Made by a program: the position numbers and the translations under genes. 64,000 nucleotides of DNA. It comes from Micromonospora sp. C28SCA-DRY-2 (GTDB lineage Bacteria > Actinomycetota > Actinomycetes > Mycobacteriales > Micromonosporaceae). Where the stretch lies: contig NZ_JAUMKD010000003.1 in NCBI RefSeq assembly GCF_030519475.1, positions 186,001 through 250,000 of the forward strand. The letters are read 5' to 3'. The notes below the pieces were generated by a model that did no database searches, was not told the DNA's origin, and saw nothing but the letters and a program-made list of their open reading frames with translations. This document shows, in pieces, positions 31,305-39,661 of the stretch (within the stretch, counting starts at the first letter, position 1; every line of letters begins with the position of its first letter).

Positions 31305-32351
31305 ATGGAGTTCGGCTTCACCGAGCAGCAGCGGCACCTGCGGGAGGTGACCCGCGCCTACCTCGCCGAGCGCTACCCGCCCGACCGGGTGGCCGCGCTC
31401 GCCGACGGCGCCGGGCACGCCCCCGACGGCTGGGCGTCGCTGGTCGAGCTGGGCTGGCGGGACGGCGACCTCGGCCTGGTGGAGCAGGCGGTGCTGGCCG
31501 ACGAGTCCGGCTACGCGCTGCACCCGGTGCCCTGGTGGAGCACGCTGTGCGCGGCCCTGCCCGGCACCGCGCCGGCCACCGTGGCCTGCCACGACGACGA
31601 CTGCGCGACGCTGGACGCCGCGCACCGGGCCAGCGCGGTGCGGGCCGTCGCCGGTCCGGGCGGCTGGCGGGTGTCGGGCGTGAAGCGGCTCGTCCCCGAC
31701 CTGGCGGCGGTCACCGAGGTGCTGCTCACCGCCGGCACCGCCGAGGGCGTGGCGCTGTTCCGGGTCCGCCGCGACGCGGCCGGGGTCACCGTGGTCGACC
31801 GCGCCGGGCTGGACGGGCTGCGCCGCCCGGCGGACCTGCGCCTCGCCGACACCCCGGCCGAACCGGTCGCCGGCGTCGCCGGCACCCCGGCGGCGCTGCG
31901 TCGGCTGCGCTGGCGGGCGTACACCCTGCTGGCGGCCGAGGCGCTGGGGGTGGCCCGCCGGGCGTACGACCTGGCGGTCGCGCACGCCCGGACCCGCACC
32001 CAGTTCGGCCGGCCGATCGGGGCGTTCCAGGGGGTCAGCTTCCGCGTCGCGGACAGCTACGTGGCCGTCGAACTGGCGCACTCGCTGGTCTACCGGGCCG
32101 CCTGGCTGGCCGGACCGGACGGCGACCGACCGGACGGGACCGTCGACGAGGCGGTGGCCGCCGCGGTGGTCGCCGCCCGCGACGCGGCGGTACGCGGCTG
32201 CGAGCACGCCATCCAGGTGCTCGGCGGGATCGGGATGACCTGGGAGCACCCGGTGCACCGGTGGTACCGGCGGGCGCTCTGGATCCGCGGCTTCGACGCG
32301 CCGTCGGCCCGGCACCGGGCCGGCCTGGCCCGGGCCCTGCTCGGGAGCTGA
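31305..32351 (+). CDS. Acyl-CoA dehydrogenase (shorter partner)
   Basis: 348 residues from ATG 31305, with a GGGGG-type ribosome site. The N-terminal domain (MEFGFTEQQRHLREVTRAYL) is normal, but the middle beta domain is compact and lacks the usual CxGxSEPEAGSD flavin segment. The C-terminal domain has ARTRTQFGRPIGAFQGVSFRVAD and AIQVLGGIGMTWEHPVHRWYRRA. This is the pattern of the smaller, often non-catalytic, subunit in heteromeric dehydrogenases. It ends one base before the phosphopantetheinyl transferase start. Confidence 0.82.
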   Translation: MEFGFTEQQRHLREVTRAYLAERYPPDRVAALADGAGHAPDGWASLVELGWRDGDLGLVEQAVLADESGYALHPVPWWSTLCAALPGTAPATVACHDDDCATLDAAHRASAVRAVAGPGGWRVSGVKRLVPDLAAVTEVLLTAGTAEGVALFRVRRDAAGVTVVDRAGLDGLRRPADLRLADTPAEPVAGVAGTPAALRRLRWRAYTLLAAEALGVARRAYDLAVAHARTRTQFGRPIGAFQGVSFRVADSYVAVELAHSLVYRAAWLAGPDGDRPDGTVDEAVAAAVVAARDAAVRGCEHAIQVLGGIGMTWEHPVHRWYRRALWIRGFDAPSARHRAGLARALLGS

Positions 32352-32352
32352 G

Positions 32353-33012
32353 GTGCTGGGCGAGCTGCTGCCGGCGGCCGTGCGGGTCGCCGAGCGGCCC
32401 GACGACGACCCGGCCGCCGTACCCCTGGCGGAGGAGGTCGAGGTGGTGGCCCGGGCCGGCGCGGGCCGGCGCGGCGAGTTCCTCACCGGCCGGGCCTGCG
32501 CGCGGCGGGCGCTGGCCCGGTTCGGGGTGCCGCCGGTGGCCATCCCGCGCGGTCCGGACCGCGCCCCGCGCTGGCCGGCCGGCTTCGTCGGCAGCATCAC
32601 CCACTGCCGCGGCTACCGGGGCGCGGCCGTGGCCCGCCGCGCCGACCTGCTCGCCGTCGGCGTCGACGCCGAGCCGCACCGGCCGCTGCCGCCCCGGGTC
32701 GCCGAGCGGATCCTGCTGCCGGCCGAGCGGCGCTGGTTGCGCGGGCAGCCACCGGGCAGCGCCCTCGACACCGTCTTCTTCTCGGCCAAGGAGAGCGTCT
32801 ACAAGGTCTGGCACCCGGTCACCGGGCGCTGGCTCGGCTTCCGCGACGCCCTGGTCCGCCTCGACGCGGCGGACGACAGCGCGCTGGCCGGCGTAGCCGG
32901 CACCTTCAGCGTGGAGCTGCTGGTGCCGGCTCCCGACTGCCTGCGCGGGATCGCCGGCCGGTTCCGGGTCGCCGACGGGCTGGTGCTCACCGCGGCCACG
33001 GTGCCCGCGTGA
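32353..33012 (+). CDS. 4'-phosphopantetheinyl transferase (EntD/Sfp-like)
   Basis: 219 residues from GTG 32353. All family motifs are present: EFLTGRACARRAL, the P1-like SITHC at 81-85, GVDAE at 103-107 with the Mg-binding acidic pair, and FSAKESVYK at 143-151. The GSITHC and GVDAEPH spacing matches the EntD/NpT subgroup that activates carrier proteins of secondary metabolism. It transfers phosphopantetheine from CoA to a serine; the discrete carrier protein at 59574 (Ser43) and any carrier outside the window are the likely partners. It is tightly coupled to both neighbours. A PPTase gene embedded among acyl-CoA genes supports the view that this island is biosynthetic. Confidence 0.88.
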   Translation: MLGELLPAAVRVAERPDDDPAAVPLAEEVEVVARAGAGRRGEFLTGRACARRALARFGVPPVAIPRGPDRAPRWPAGFVGSITHCRGYRGAAVARRADLLAVGVDAEPHRPLPPRVAERILLPAERRWLRGQPPGSALDTVFFSAKESVYKVWHPVTGRWLGFRDALVRLDAADDSALAGVAGTFSVELLVPAPDCLRGIAGRFRVADGLVLTAATVPA

Positions 33013-34073
33013 TCCCCGCCCCGGAGCAGGTGACCCCGGCCTGGCTGACCGGCGCGCTGCGGGCGACGGCGGCCGCCGGCGCCCGGGTGACCGCTGTGGA
33101 GTCGGCGCCGGTGGGCGGCGGGAAGCTGGCCCGCTGCGTCCGGCTGCGGCTGCGCTGGTCGCCGGCCGGGGCCGGGCCGGACACGGTGATCGGCAAGTTC
33201 GCCGCCGCCGACGAGCGCACCCGGCGCACCGGCACCGACAGCGACGCCTACCGCCGGGAACTGCTCTTCTACCGCCGGCTCGCGCCGGCGGTGCCGATCC
33301 GGGTACCGCGTTGCCACCTCGCCGAGGCGGCGCCGGGGACCGGCGAGTTCGTGCTGCTGCTCGCCGACGCCGCCCCGGCCCGCCCCCGCGACCAGGTACG
33401 CGGCGCGACCGCCGACGACGTGGCCCTGGCGCTGGGCGAGCTGGCCCGGTTGCAGGCCCGGTTCTGGGGTGGTGCCGGGCTGGCCGGGCAGGAGTGGCTG
33501 CCGCTGCCCGGTCCGGCGGCCGGCCGGCGGCGGGCCGCGGCGTACCGGGTGACCGTCGAGGGGTTCCTGGCCCGGTTCGGGGCGCGGCTGTCGCCCCGGG
33601 CGCGGGCGGTGGTGACCGGATTCGGCAGCCGGGTACGCCGCTGGGCCGCCGCCCAGCAGCCGCCGTACACCCTGCTGCACGGCGACTTCCGGCTGGACAA
33701 CCTGCTCTTCGGCGACGGCCGGGGCAGCCCGCCGCTGACCGTCGTCGACTGGCAGACAGTGGCGGTCGGGTCCGGCCCGAGCGACGCGGCGTACCTGGTG
33801 GGCGGGGCGCTGCCGGTGCCGGTGCGGCGGGACCGCGAGGAGGAGCTGCTGCGGCACTACCGGCGCGCGCTGGCCGCCGCCGGGGTCCGCTGGGCCGAGT
33901 CGGAGTGCCGCCGCGCGTGGCGGCTGGGCGCGCTGGCCGGGGTCCACATGACGGTGGTCGGCGCGATGCTCGTCGCGGCGGACCCGGCCAGCGACGCCAT
34001 GTTCGTGTCGCTGGCCGAGCGGCACGCGGCCCACGTGACGGATCTGGAGGCGTTCGATGTCCTCGACCGCTGA
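33009..34073 (+). CDS. Phosphotransferase of the APH / ecdysteroid-kinase-like type
   Basis: 354 residues from GTG 33009, overlapping the transferase stop by four bases. The N-lobe has VGGGKLARCVRLRLRW and the lysine-bearing VIGKFAAAD; the catalytic loop is HGDFRLDN with His224 and Asp226, and VVDWQ has Asp247. Strong resemblance to actinobacterial phosphotransferases of the oxidoreductase/ecdysteroid-kinase-like group, often found in steroid or terpenoid gene sets, where they may phosphorylate a hydroxyl of the skeleton. Its 3' end overlaps the next gene by 17 bases in another frame. Confidence 0.8.
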   Translation: MIPAPEQVTPAWLTGALRATAAAGARVTAVESAPVGGGKLARCVRLRLRWSPAGAGPDTVIGKFAAADERTRRTGTDSDAYRRELLFYRRLAPAVPIRVPRCHLAEAAPGTGEFVLLLADAAPARPRDQVRGATADDVALALGELARLQARFWGGAGLAGQEWLPLPGPAAGRRRAAAYRVTVEGFLARFGARLSPRARAVVTGFGSRVRRWAAAQQPPYTLLHGDFRLDNLLFGDGRGSPPLTVVDWQTVAVGSGPSDAAYLVGGALPVPVRRDREEELLRHYRRALAAAGVRWAESECRRAWRLGALAGVHMTVVGAMLVAADPASDAMFVSLAERHAAHVTDLEAFDVLDR

Positions 34074-35025
34074 GACAGCCCTGCCCGACGAGGCGTTCGG
34101 GCCGCCGCCCGCCGACCCGCCCGCGTACTGGCAGGAGAGCTGCTACTTCGTGGCGCACCGGCCGGACCACCCCGGTGACGTGCTGATCCTCAACCTGACC
34201 AGCCATCCGACCCGGGACGGGTTCGACTGCCTGCAGATGAGCCGGATCGACAGGCGGTTGCGGTTCGCCCGGTTCACCCGCCGGTACGGCGACGACCCGC
34301 GCACCACCGCCGTCGGTCCGGCCCGGGTGGACGTGCTCGCGCCGTACCGGCGGATCCGGCTGGCGGTGGCCGACGGTGCCGCGCCGGTCGGCCTCGACCT
34401 GACCTGGACCGCGCGCACCCGGCCGTACCTGCTGCCGCCCGGGTCGATGTCGGTCGGCGACCGGTTGGTGTGGGACCAGCGGCACCTGTTCCAGTCCGGC
34501 TGGTTCGACGGCTGGTACTCCGTCGACGGCGAGCACCGGCCGGTCCGGCGGTGGTGGGGGCAGCGCGACCACTCCTGGGGGGTACGCGACCACGCCCGGG
34601 TACCGCTGTGGATGTGGCTGGCCGTGCAGCTCGGCGACGGGATGCTCGGCGTCTGGTGCTGGGAGCGGCCGGACGGTGGCCGGGCCTACTGCGCCGGCTG
34701 CTGGGCCCCGGCCGGCGACCGGGAGCCGGTGCCGGTCACCGGCTTCCGGCACCGGCTGCACTGGACCGGGGCCGACGGCCGGCCGGTCGGGTACGGGCGG
34801 GCCGGCGCGGCGGTGCGCGGCCTGGCCGGCCGGGTGGAGTTCGACCTGGCCGACGGCCGGCGGATCGGGGTGACCGGCAGCGGGGAGTGGAACGCCCGGT
34901 ACGGCCGGCGCGGCGGCGGGCAGCACCACCTCGCGGTGGTCACCGACGACGGCCGCCGGGGCACCGCGATCTACGAGATCACCGGCTCGGACCACCACCA
35001 CTTCTTCCCGGGCGGCCAGCGGTGA
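34057..35025 (+). CDS. AttH/CrtC-like lipocalin-fold protein (DUF7064/7065-like), putative
   Basis: 322 residues from ATG 34057, starting inside the phosphotransferase gene. It is rich in beta strands and tryptophan (WYSVDGEHRPVRRWWGQRDHSWGVRDHARVP). The W(G)QRDHSWGVRD segment is characteristic of proteins with a CrtC/AttH-like double beta-barrel, usually described as hypothetical and often placed beside phosphotransferases like the one here. Related folds include carotenoid hydratases, so a hydrophobic ligand or hydration reaction is conceivable. The motif is seen directly; the function is not established. Confidence 0.65.
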   Translation: MSSTAETALPDEAFGPPPADPPAYWQESCYFVAHRPDHPGDVLILNLTSHPTRDGFDCLQMSRIDRRLRFARFTRRYGDDPRTTAVGPARVDVLAPYRRIRLAVADGAAPVGLDLTWTARTRPYLLPPGSMSVGDRLVWDQRHLFQSGWFDGWYSVDGEHRPVRRWWGQRDHSWGVRDHARVPLWMWLAVQLGDGMLGVWCWERPDGGRAYCAGCWAPAGDREPVPVTGFRHRLHWTGADGRPVGYGRAGAAVRGLAGRVEFDLADGRRIGVTGSGEWNARYGRRGGGQHHLAVVTDDGRRGTAIYEITGSDHHHFFPGGQR

Positions 35026-37328
35026 CCGGCCCGCTGCACGGGCTGCGGGTGCTGGAGCTGGCCACCGGGGTGGCCGGCCCGTACGCCGGCCGGCTGCTGG
35101 CGATGCTCGGCGCCACGGTGGTGAAGGCGGAGCCGCCCGGCGGCGACCCGGCGCGCGAGCTGCCGGTCGACGGCGGCCCGCAGCACGCCCCGAGCCCGGT
35201 CTTCGTGCACCTGAACGCCGGCAAGCGGCTGGTCGGCCGGGAGGTGCTGCCGGCGGCGCTGGGCTGGGCGGACGTGGTGCTCGACGACGGCACCCTGCCG
35301 CCGGTGGACGGGAAGGCAGTGGACGGGAAGGCAGTGGACGGGCCGCTGGTGGTCACCGTGGCCTCCGGGCTGGCCACCGACGAGGAACTGCTGGTGCAGG
35401 CGGCGTCCGGGCTGCTGGCGGTGAGCGTGGACGACGACGGGGTGCCGCACCGGTTCCCCGGCTGGCAGTCGCAGTACCTGGCCGGGGCGTACGCGGCGGT
35501 GGCCGCGCTGGCCGGGCTGGCCCGCCGGGCGACCGGGGCCCGGGTCAGCTGGCTCGGGGCGCTGCTGACCGCGTTCGAGGCGCAGGGCGCCGGCCTGCTC
35601 TACACCGCCAGCTCGGGCCGGCCCGACGACCCGGACGAGGCCCGCCGCAACGCGGGGCACCTGGCCCGCACCTTTCCGTCCGGGGTGTTCGCCTGCGCCG
35701 ACGGGCAGGTGGTGCCGGGCACCGTACGGGCGGAGGACTGGCTGCGGCAGTGCGCCGTCTACGGTCGCCCCGACCTGCCGTACGACGAGCGGTTCGTCTG
35801 GGCGCACCGGTGGCGCAACCGGCACCTGCTCGCCGCCGAGCTGCGCCCCTGGTACGCCGCGCGCACCCGGGCGGAGATCTTCCGGGCCGCGCTGGACGCC
35901 GGTTGGGCGGCGGCGATGGTGCTCACCGCCCGGGACGCGCTGACCGACCCGCACCTGGCCGAGCGGGGCTTCCTCGCCCCGCTGACCGGGGCGGCCCGCG
36001 GCCGGGTGGCGGCCCGCCCGTGGCGCAGCCCGCTGCTGCCCGAGGGGGTGCCGGTCCGGCTCGCCGAACCGGGCGGGGACGCCGGCTGGTTCCGCCCCGA
36101 GCACCCCCGCCCGGCGGCGCCGCCCCGGCCGCCGGAGCTGTCCGGGCTGCGCGTGCTGGAGCTGACGCTGGCCTGGGCCGGACCGCTCACCGGTCGGTTC
36201 CTCGGCACGCTCGGCGCCGACGTGGTTCGGGTCGAGGTCGGCAACCGCCCGGACGGCTGGCGGACCCGGCACCGCTGGCACGAACTCGGCGTGCCGGTGC
36301 CCGACGGGGTGGACCCGCAGGAGTGCACCTGGGACGCCTCGGCCCAGTTCAACAGCCTGAACCGGGGCAAGCGCGGGATCTCGGTGGACCTGGCCACCCC
36401 GGCCGGCGCGGACGTCTTCCGGGACCTGGTCGCGGTCGCGGACGTGCTGGTGGTGAACATGACCCACGACGTGCTGGTCAAGCGCGGCGTGGTCGACGAC
36501 GTACGCCGGCAGGTGGAGCGGGGCCTGGTGGTGGTCACCATGCCGGCGCTGGGGGCGACCGGGCCGTACCGGTCGATGGCCGGCTACGGGATGCTCACCG
36601 AGGGGATGGGCGGGTTCGCCGCCCGGTACGGATCGCCGGCCGAGCCGGCGGCGGTCAGCCCGGTCTACTACCCGGACGCGGTGGCCGGGGCGCACGGGGT
36701 GGTCGCGGTGCTGGCCGCGCTGGCCGGTCGCGCCCGGCACGGGCGGGGTGACTGGCTCGACCTGTCCCAGCAGGAGACGCTCTGGTTGCAGCTCGGCGAG
36801 GGGCTGGTGCTCGCCTCCCGGGAGGGCCGGGACCCGGCCCGGCTCGGCGACGCCGAGCCGGGCGTCGCCAGCTCCGGCATCGTCGCGGCCCGGGACGGGC
36901 ACGTGGCGTACGTCGACCGGCGGCCCGGCTCGACCGCGACGCCGGAGACGGTGGCCGGCTGGGCGGCCGGGTCGAGCACCGCCGAGGTGCTGGCCCGGTT
37001 GCGCGCCGCGGGGGTGGCCGCCGAGGCGGTGGCCGACCTGGGCCGGCGGTACGCCGACGGCACGCTGCGCGCCGCCGGGCTGGTGGAGGAGGTCGACCAC
37101 CCGGTGGCCGGCCGGCGGGCGTACCTCACCCCGCCGGTGCGGCTGGCCGGCGATCCGCTGCCGCCGGCCCGGCCCGCTCCCCTGTTCGACCAGCACACCG
37201 ACGAGGTGCTCGCCGAGTGGCTCGGCTACGCCGCCGGGCGGATCCGGGCGCTGCGCGAGGCCGGGGCGGTCGGCACCCGCCCGCGTCAGCCGCGCCGCCG
37301 CTCGACCAGCGCCGCCGGCCGCCGCTGA
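35022..37328 (+). CDS. Two-domain class III (CaiB/BaiF) CoA transferase with degenerate first half
   Basis: 768 residues from GTG 35022, overlapping the previous stop. Two complete family III domains lie in tandem: residues 1-370 (LHGLRVLELATGVAGPYAGR) and 375-740 (LSGLRVLELTLAWAGPLTGR). In the C-terminal copy the catalytic aspartate is Asp552 in VYYPDAVAG. The aligned position in the N-terminal copy is Gln151 (GWQSQYLAG), so the first half should be inactive. Family enzymes swap CoA between carboxylic acids. A fused dimer with one active site fits a bulky or asymmetric substrate. A 15-base coding repeat lies at 35304-35342. Last gene of the plus-strand acyl-CoA operon; a terminator follows. 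Confidence 0.82.
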   Translation: MTGPLHGLRVLELATGVAGPYAGRLLAMLGATVVKAEPPGGDPARELPVDGGPQHAPSPVFVHLNAGKRLVGREVLPAALGWADVVLDDGTLPPVDGKAVDGKAVDGPLVVTVASGLATDEELLVQAASGLLAVSVDDDGVPHRFPGWQSQYLAGAYAAVAALAGLARRATGARVSWLGALLTAFEAQGAGLLYTASSGRPDDPDEARRNAGHLARTFPSGVFACADGQVVPGTVRAEDWLRQCAVYGRPDLPYDERFVWAHRWRNRHLLAAELRPWYAARTRAEIFRAALDAGWAAAMVLTARDALTDPHLAERGFLAPLTGAARGRVAARPWRSPLLPEGVPVRLAEPGGDAGWFRPEHPRPAAPPRPPELSGLRVLELTLAWAGPLTGRFLGTLGADVVRVEVGNRPDGWRTRHRWHELGVPVPDGVDPQECTWDASAQFNSLNRGKRGISVDLATPAGADVFRDLVAVADVLVVNMTHDVLVKRGVVDDVRRQVERGLVVVTMPALGATGPYRSMAGYGMLTEGMGGFAARYGSPAEPAAVSPVYYPDAVAGAHGVVAVLAALAGRARHGRGDWLDLSQQETLWLQLGEGLVLASREGRDPARLGDAEPGVASSGIVAARDGHVAYVDRRPGSTATPETVAGWAAGSSTAEVLARLRAAGVAAEAVADLGRRYADGTLRAAGLVEEVDHPVAGRRAYLTPPVRLAGDPLPPARPAPLFDQHTDEVLAEWLGYAAGRIRALREAGAVGTRPRQPRRRSTSAAGRR
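35304..35342. repeat. 15-base in-frame minisatellite in the CoA-transferase gene
   Basis: GTGGACGGGAAGGCA occurs at 35304-35318 and 35319-35333, followed by a partial third copy GTGGACGGG. It encodes VDGKAVDGKAVDG, an extension in a loop of the degenerate first half. Confidence 0.8.
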
Positions 37329-37419
37329 CCGCACCACACGGGGCGGCGATCCGGCCGGAGCGACAACCCGCACGGCGCGGAGCCGCCCGGCGGCGTGCGG
37401 GTGGGAACTGTCGCGCGCA

Positions 37420-37450
37420 CCGCCGCCCTCCGGGGGTGGGAGGGCGGCGG
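37420..37450. terminator. Bidirectional terminator
   Basis: CCGCCGCCCTCC (37420-37431) pairs perfectly with GGAGGGCGGCGG (37439-37450), with a seven-base loop, between the convergent CoA-transferase and carbamoyltransferase genes. Confidence 0.75.
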
Positions 37451-37464
37451 GGACCGGGCGCGGA

Positions 37465-39183
37465 TCAGCCGGCGGTGGGAACGGCGTCGGCGGGTGCCGC
37501 GTCGGTCCAGTGCAGCACGCCCTCGGACCAGACGTAGCGGGCCTGGCCCCAGCGCATCGCCGAGGCCGCGTCGGGGAAGAAGCCCGAGCCCTTGAAGTTG
37601 GCGCTGGTGTTGCAGAGCACCGGGATCCCGGTGAGCCGCTCGTACGCGGTCAGCAGCCGGTGCATCGTCGGGTTGTCCGCGTCCACGGTCTGCAACCGGG
37701 CACTGCCGTCGAGGTGCACCACCGCCGGGATCCGGTCCTTCCACTCCGGACGCACGGAGTGGTCGAAGAGCATGTACGGATCGCGGGTGCCGGGGCTGAA
37801 CACCTCCGGCGCCCGGTCCTGCAGGCAGATCGGGGCCACCGGCCGGTACCACTCCCGCCCCTTCATGGCGTTGAGCCGGTCCTTCATGGCGCCGCTGGTG
37901 GCCGGGGCGATGATGCTGCGGTGCCCGAGCGCGCGCGGGCCCAGCTCGGCCGGCCCGTGCACCACGACCACCGGCTCGTCCCCCGCCTCCAGGAGCTTGG
38001 CCAGCTCCTCGATCTCGCAGGGGCGGCTGGACCAGCCGGCCGGCGCCCGCCGGGTCGGCGTCACCGGCGGGCCGGCGAAGACCGACCAGCGCAGCGCGGA
38101 GCGGCCGGTGCTGCGGATCATCTCCACGCAGGCCGCGCCGATCGCCGAGCCGGCGTCGTTGGGGAACGGCGGCACCCAGACGTCGGCGAAGAGGCCGCTG
38201 GCCCGCAGGCCGGCGTTCCACTTGATGTTCAGGGCGCAGCCGCCGGAGAGGCAGATCGGCAGGCCGTCCAGCTCGGGCAGCTCGGCGAGCCTGCGCTTGA
38301 GCCCGTCGACGAGCACCCGGAACAGGTGCTCCTGGAAGGAGGCGAGCAGCGCGGCGTCGGAGAGCCCCAGGGCGGCGACCTCCTGCTGCACCCGCCGGCT
38401 CCAGCCGTACGACTTGATGGCCCGGTCGATCGGCAGCATCGCCGCCGTGACGCCCTCCATCAGCTTGATGGCCTCCTCCGACGGCGGGTCGAGCGAGGCG
38501 TACGCCATCGCCTTGCCGGAGACCGGGAGCAGCGCCTCCATGCCGGGGCCGGGGTTGGACGCGAGCCGCCGGGAGTGGTCGACCCGGAACGGGCCGAAGT
38601 GCGAGGCGAAGATCGGGTAGATGCCGCCGGAGACCTCCGCCACCGGGCCGTACGCCCGCACCGCCCGCCGCCGGGGGTCGTAGTGGTAGAGGTTCGGCGC
38701 CATCCCGCCGTCCCAGACCAGCATCAGCGCCGGCTCCTCGCGAGCGGCGAACTCGCTGGTGCAGTAGCTGGCGAAGGCGTGGTCGGTGGCGTGGCTGAAG
38801 CTGCGGAACTCGGTCGGCGCCGGGCCGAAGAGCGGGCTGGTGCCGACCCGTCCGTCGAGCAGCCGGGGCGAGTCCGCCGGCGCGTCGTCGTAGCCGGCCA
38901 CCTCGACCGGCCGGGCGGTCCCGGCGTCGTCGACCACCTCGACCCAGCTCTCGTTCTCCCGGCCCCGGGCCCAGCCGTCGATGACCACGCTGGTCAGGTC
39001 GGCCGGGGAGATCCCGGCGTCGCGCAGCCGCGCGGCGATGTCGGCGGAGCGGTTGAAGGTGGCGTGCCGTTCCCGGTTCTCCAGCTTCTCCGCCTCGACC
39101 GAGAGCCGCAGGCGGTCGCCCTCCACGATCGCGAAGCCGCCGTCGTGGGTCATCTTGAGCCCGCAGATCAGGGGTGCAGACAT
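37465..39183 (-). CDS. O-carbamoyltransferase (NodU/CmcH/TobZ family)
   Basis: 572 residues from ATG 39183, with GGAGGAG well placed upstream. The N-terminal YrdC/Kae1-like domain opens with LICGLKMTHDGGFAIV and has the metal-binding pair His131/His135 (SHATDHAF). MLVWDGGMAPNLYHY, LPICLSGGCALNIKWN and WVPPFPNDAGSAIGAA are Kae1-type nucleotide contacts. The C-terminal domain includes ELGPRALGHRSIIA and VLCNTSANFKGSGFF. The family transfers a carbamoyl group from carbamoyl phosphate, via carbamoyl-AMP, to a hydroxyl of an antibiotic or sugar. It is strong evidence that at least part of this island builds a decorated natural product. Transcribed alone. Confidence 0.88.
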   Translation of the reverse strand: MSAPLICGLKMTHDGGFAIVEGDRLRLSVEAEKLENRERHATFNRSADIAARLRDAGISPADLTSVVIDGWARGRENESWVEVVDDAGTARPVEVAGYDDAPADSPRLLDGRVGTSPLFGPAPTEFRSFSHATDHAFASYCTSEFAAREEPALMLVWDGGMAPNLYHYDPRRRAVRAYGPVAEVSGGIYPIFASHFGPFRVDHSRRLASNPGPGMEALLPVSGKAMAYASLDPPSEEAIKLMEGVTAAMLPIDRAIKSYGWSRRVQQEVAALGLSDAALLASFQEHLFRVLVDGLKRRLAELPELDGLPICLSGGCALNIKWNAGLRASGLFADVWVPPFPNDAGSAIGAACVEMIRSTGRSALRWSVFAGPPVTPTRRAPAGWSSRPCEIEELAKLLEAGDEPVVVVHGPAELGPRALGHRSIIAPATSGAMKDRLNAMKGREWYRPVAPICLQDRAPEVFSPGTRDPYMLFDHSVRPEWKDRIPAVVHLDGSARLQTVDADNPTMHRLLTAYERLTGIPVLCNTSANFKGSGFFPDAASAMRWGQARYVWSEGVLHWTDAAPADAVPTAG

Positions 39184-39346
39184 CGCTTCTCCTCCCGGCG
39201 CGACCGGTCGGCGGCGACCTGGGTCGTGGTGGAACATAGGCGCGGCGTCGCCGGGGCGACAAGGCGCGCAGAACCGCCCGGAGGGCGGGCGAGTGACGCG
39301 ACTCCCCAGTTGAACGGCGCCGCGGTCCGCGGCGACACTGCCAGGC

Positions 39347-39571
39347 GTGCCGGAGCCGGTGAGTTTCGCCAGGGACGTGCTGCCGCTCTTCCGCGAGCTG
39401 GACCTCGAGATGCCGCACGCCTTCGACCTGTCCGACCACGCCGACGTCTGCGCGTGGGCCGAGGCCATCCACGAACGCCTCGCCGACGGATCGATGCCGT
39501 GCGACGCGCCCTGGCCGGACGGGGACGTGGCGCTGTTCCGCCGCTGGATCGACGAGGGCCGGCACCCCTGA
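39347..39571 (+). CDS. Small conserved hypothetical protein (74 aa)
   Basis: 74 residues from GTG 39347. VSFARDVLPLFRELDLEMP, then FDLSDHADVCAWAEAIHERL and GSMPCDAPWPDGDVALFRRW, is a pattern I recognise as a recurrent small bacterial domain (a short helix, FDL..H..V...A..I...L..G.MPCD..WP...V.LF..WI..G). Its function is not established. The conserved Cys-Asp in MPCD and the helical content suggest a compact accessory protein. It is divergent from the carbamoyltransferase and convergent with the flavin reductase, with a terminator between. Confidence 0.65.
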   Translation: MPEPVSFARDVLPLFRELDLEMPHAFDLSDHADVCAWAEAIHERLADGSMPCDAPWPDGDVALFRRWIDEGRHP

Positions 39572-39577
39572 CAGGCT

Positions 39578-39604
39578 CGGCCGGGCCCGCGACCGGCCCG
39601 GCCG
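39578..39604. terminator. Bidirectional terminator
   Basis: CGGCCGGGCC (39578-39587) pairs perfectly with GGCCCGGCCG (39595-39604) across a seven-base loop, between two convergent genes. Confidence 0.65.
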
Positions 39605-39661
39605 CGCCCGATCCGGTCCGCAGCGGCCGGATCGACGCCGGCGGCCGGCGGGACGGCCTGG

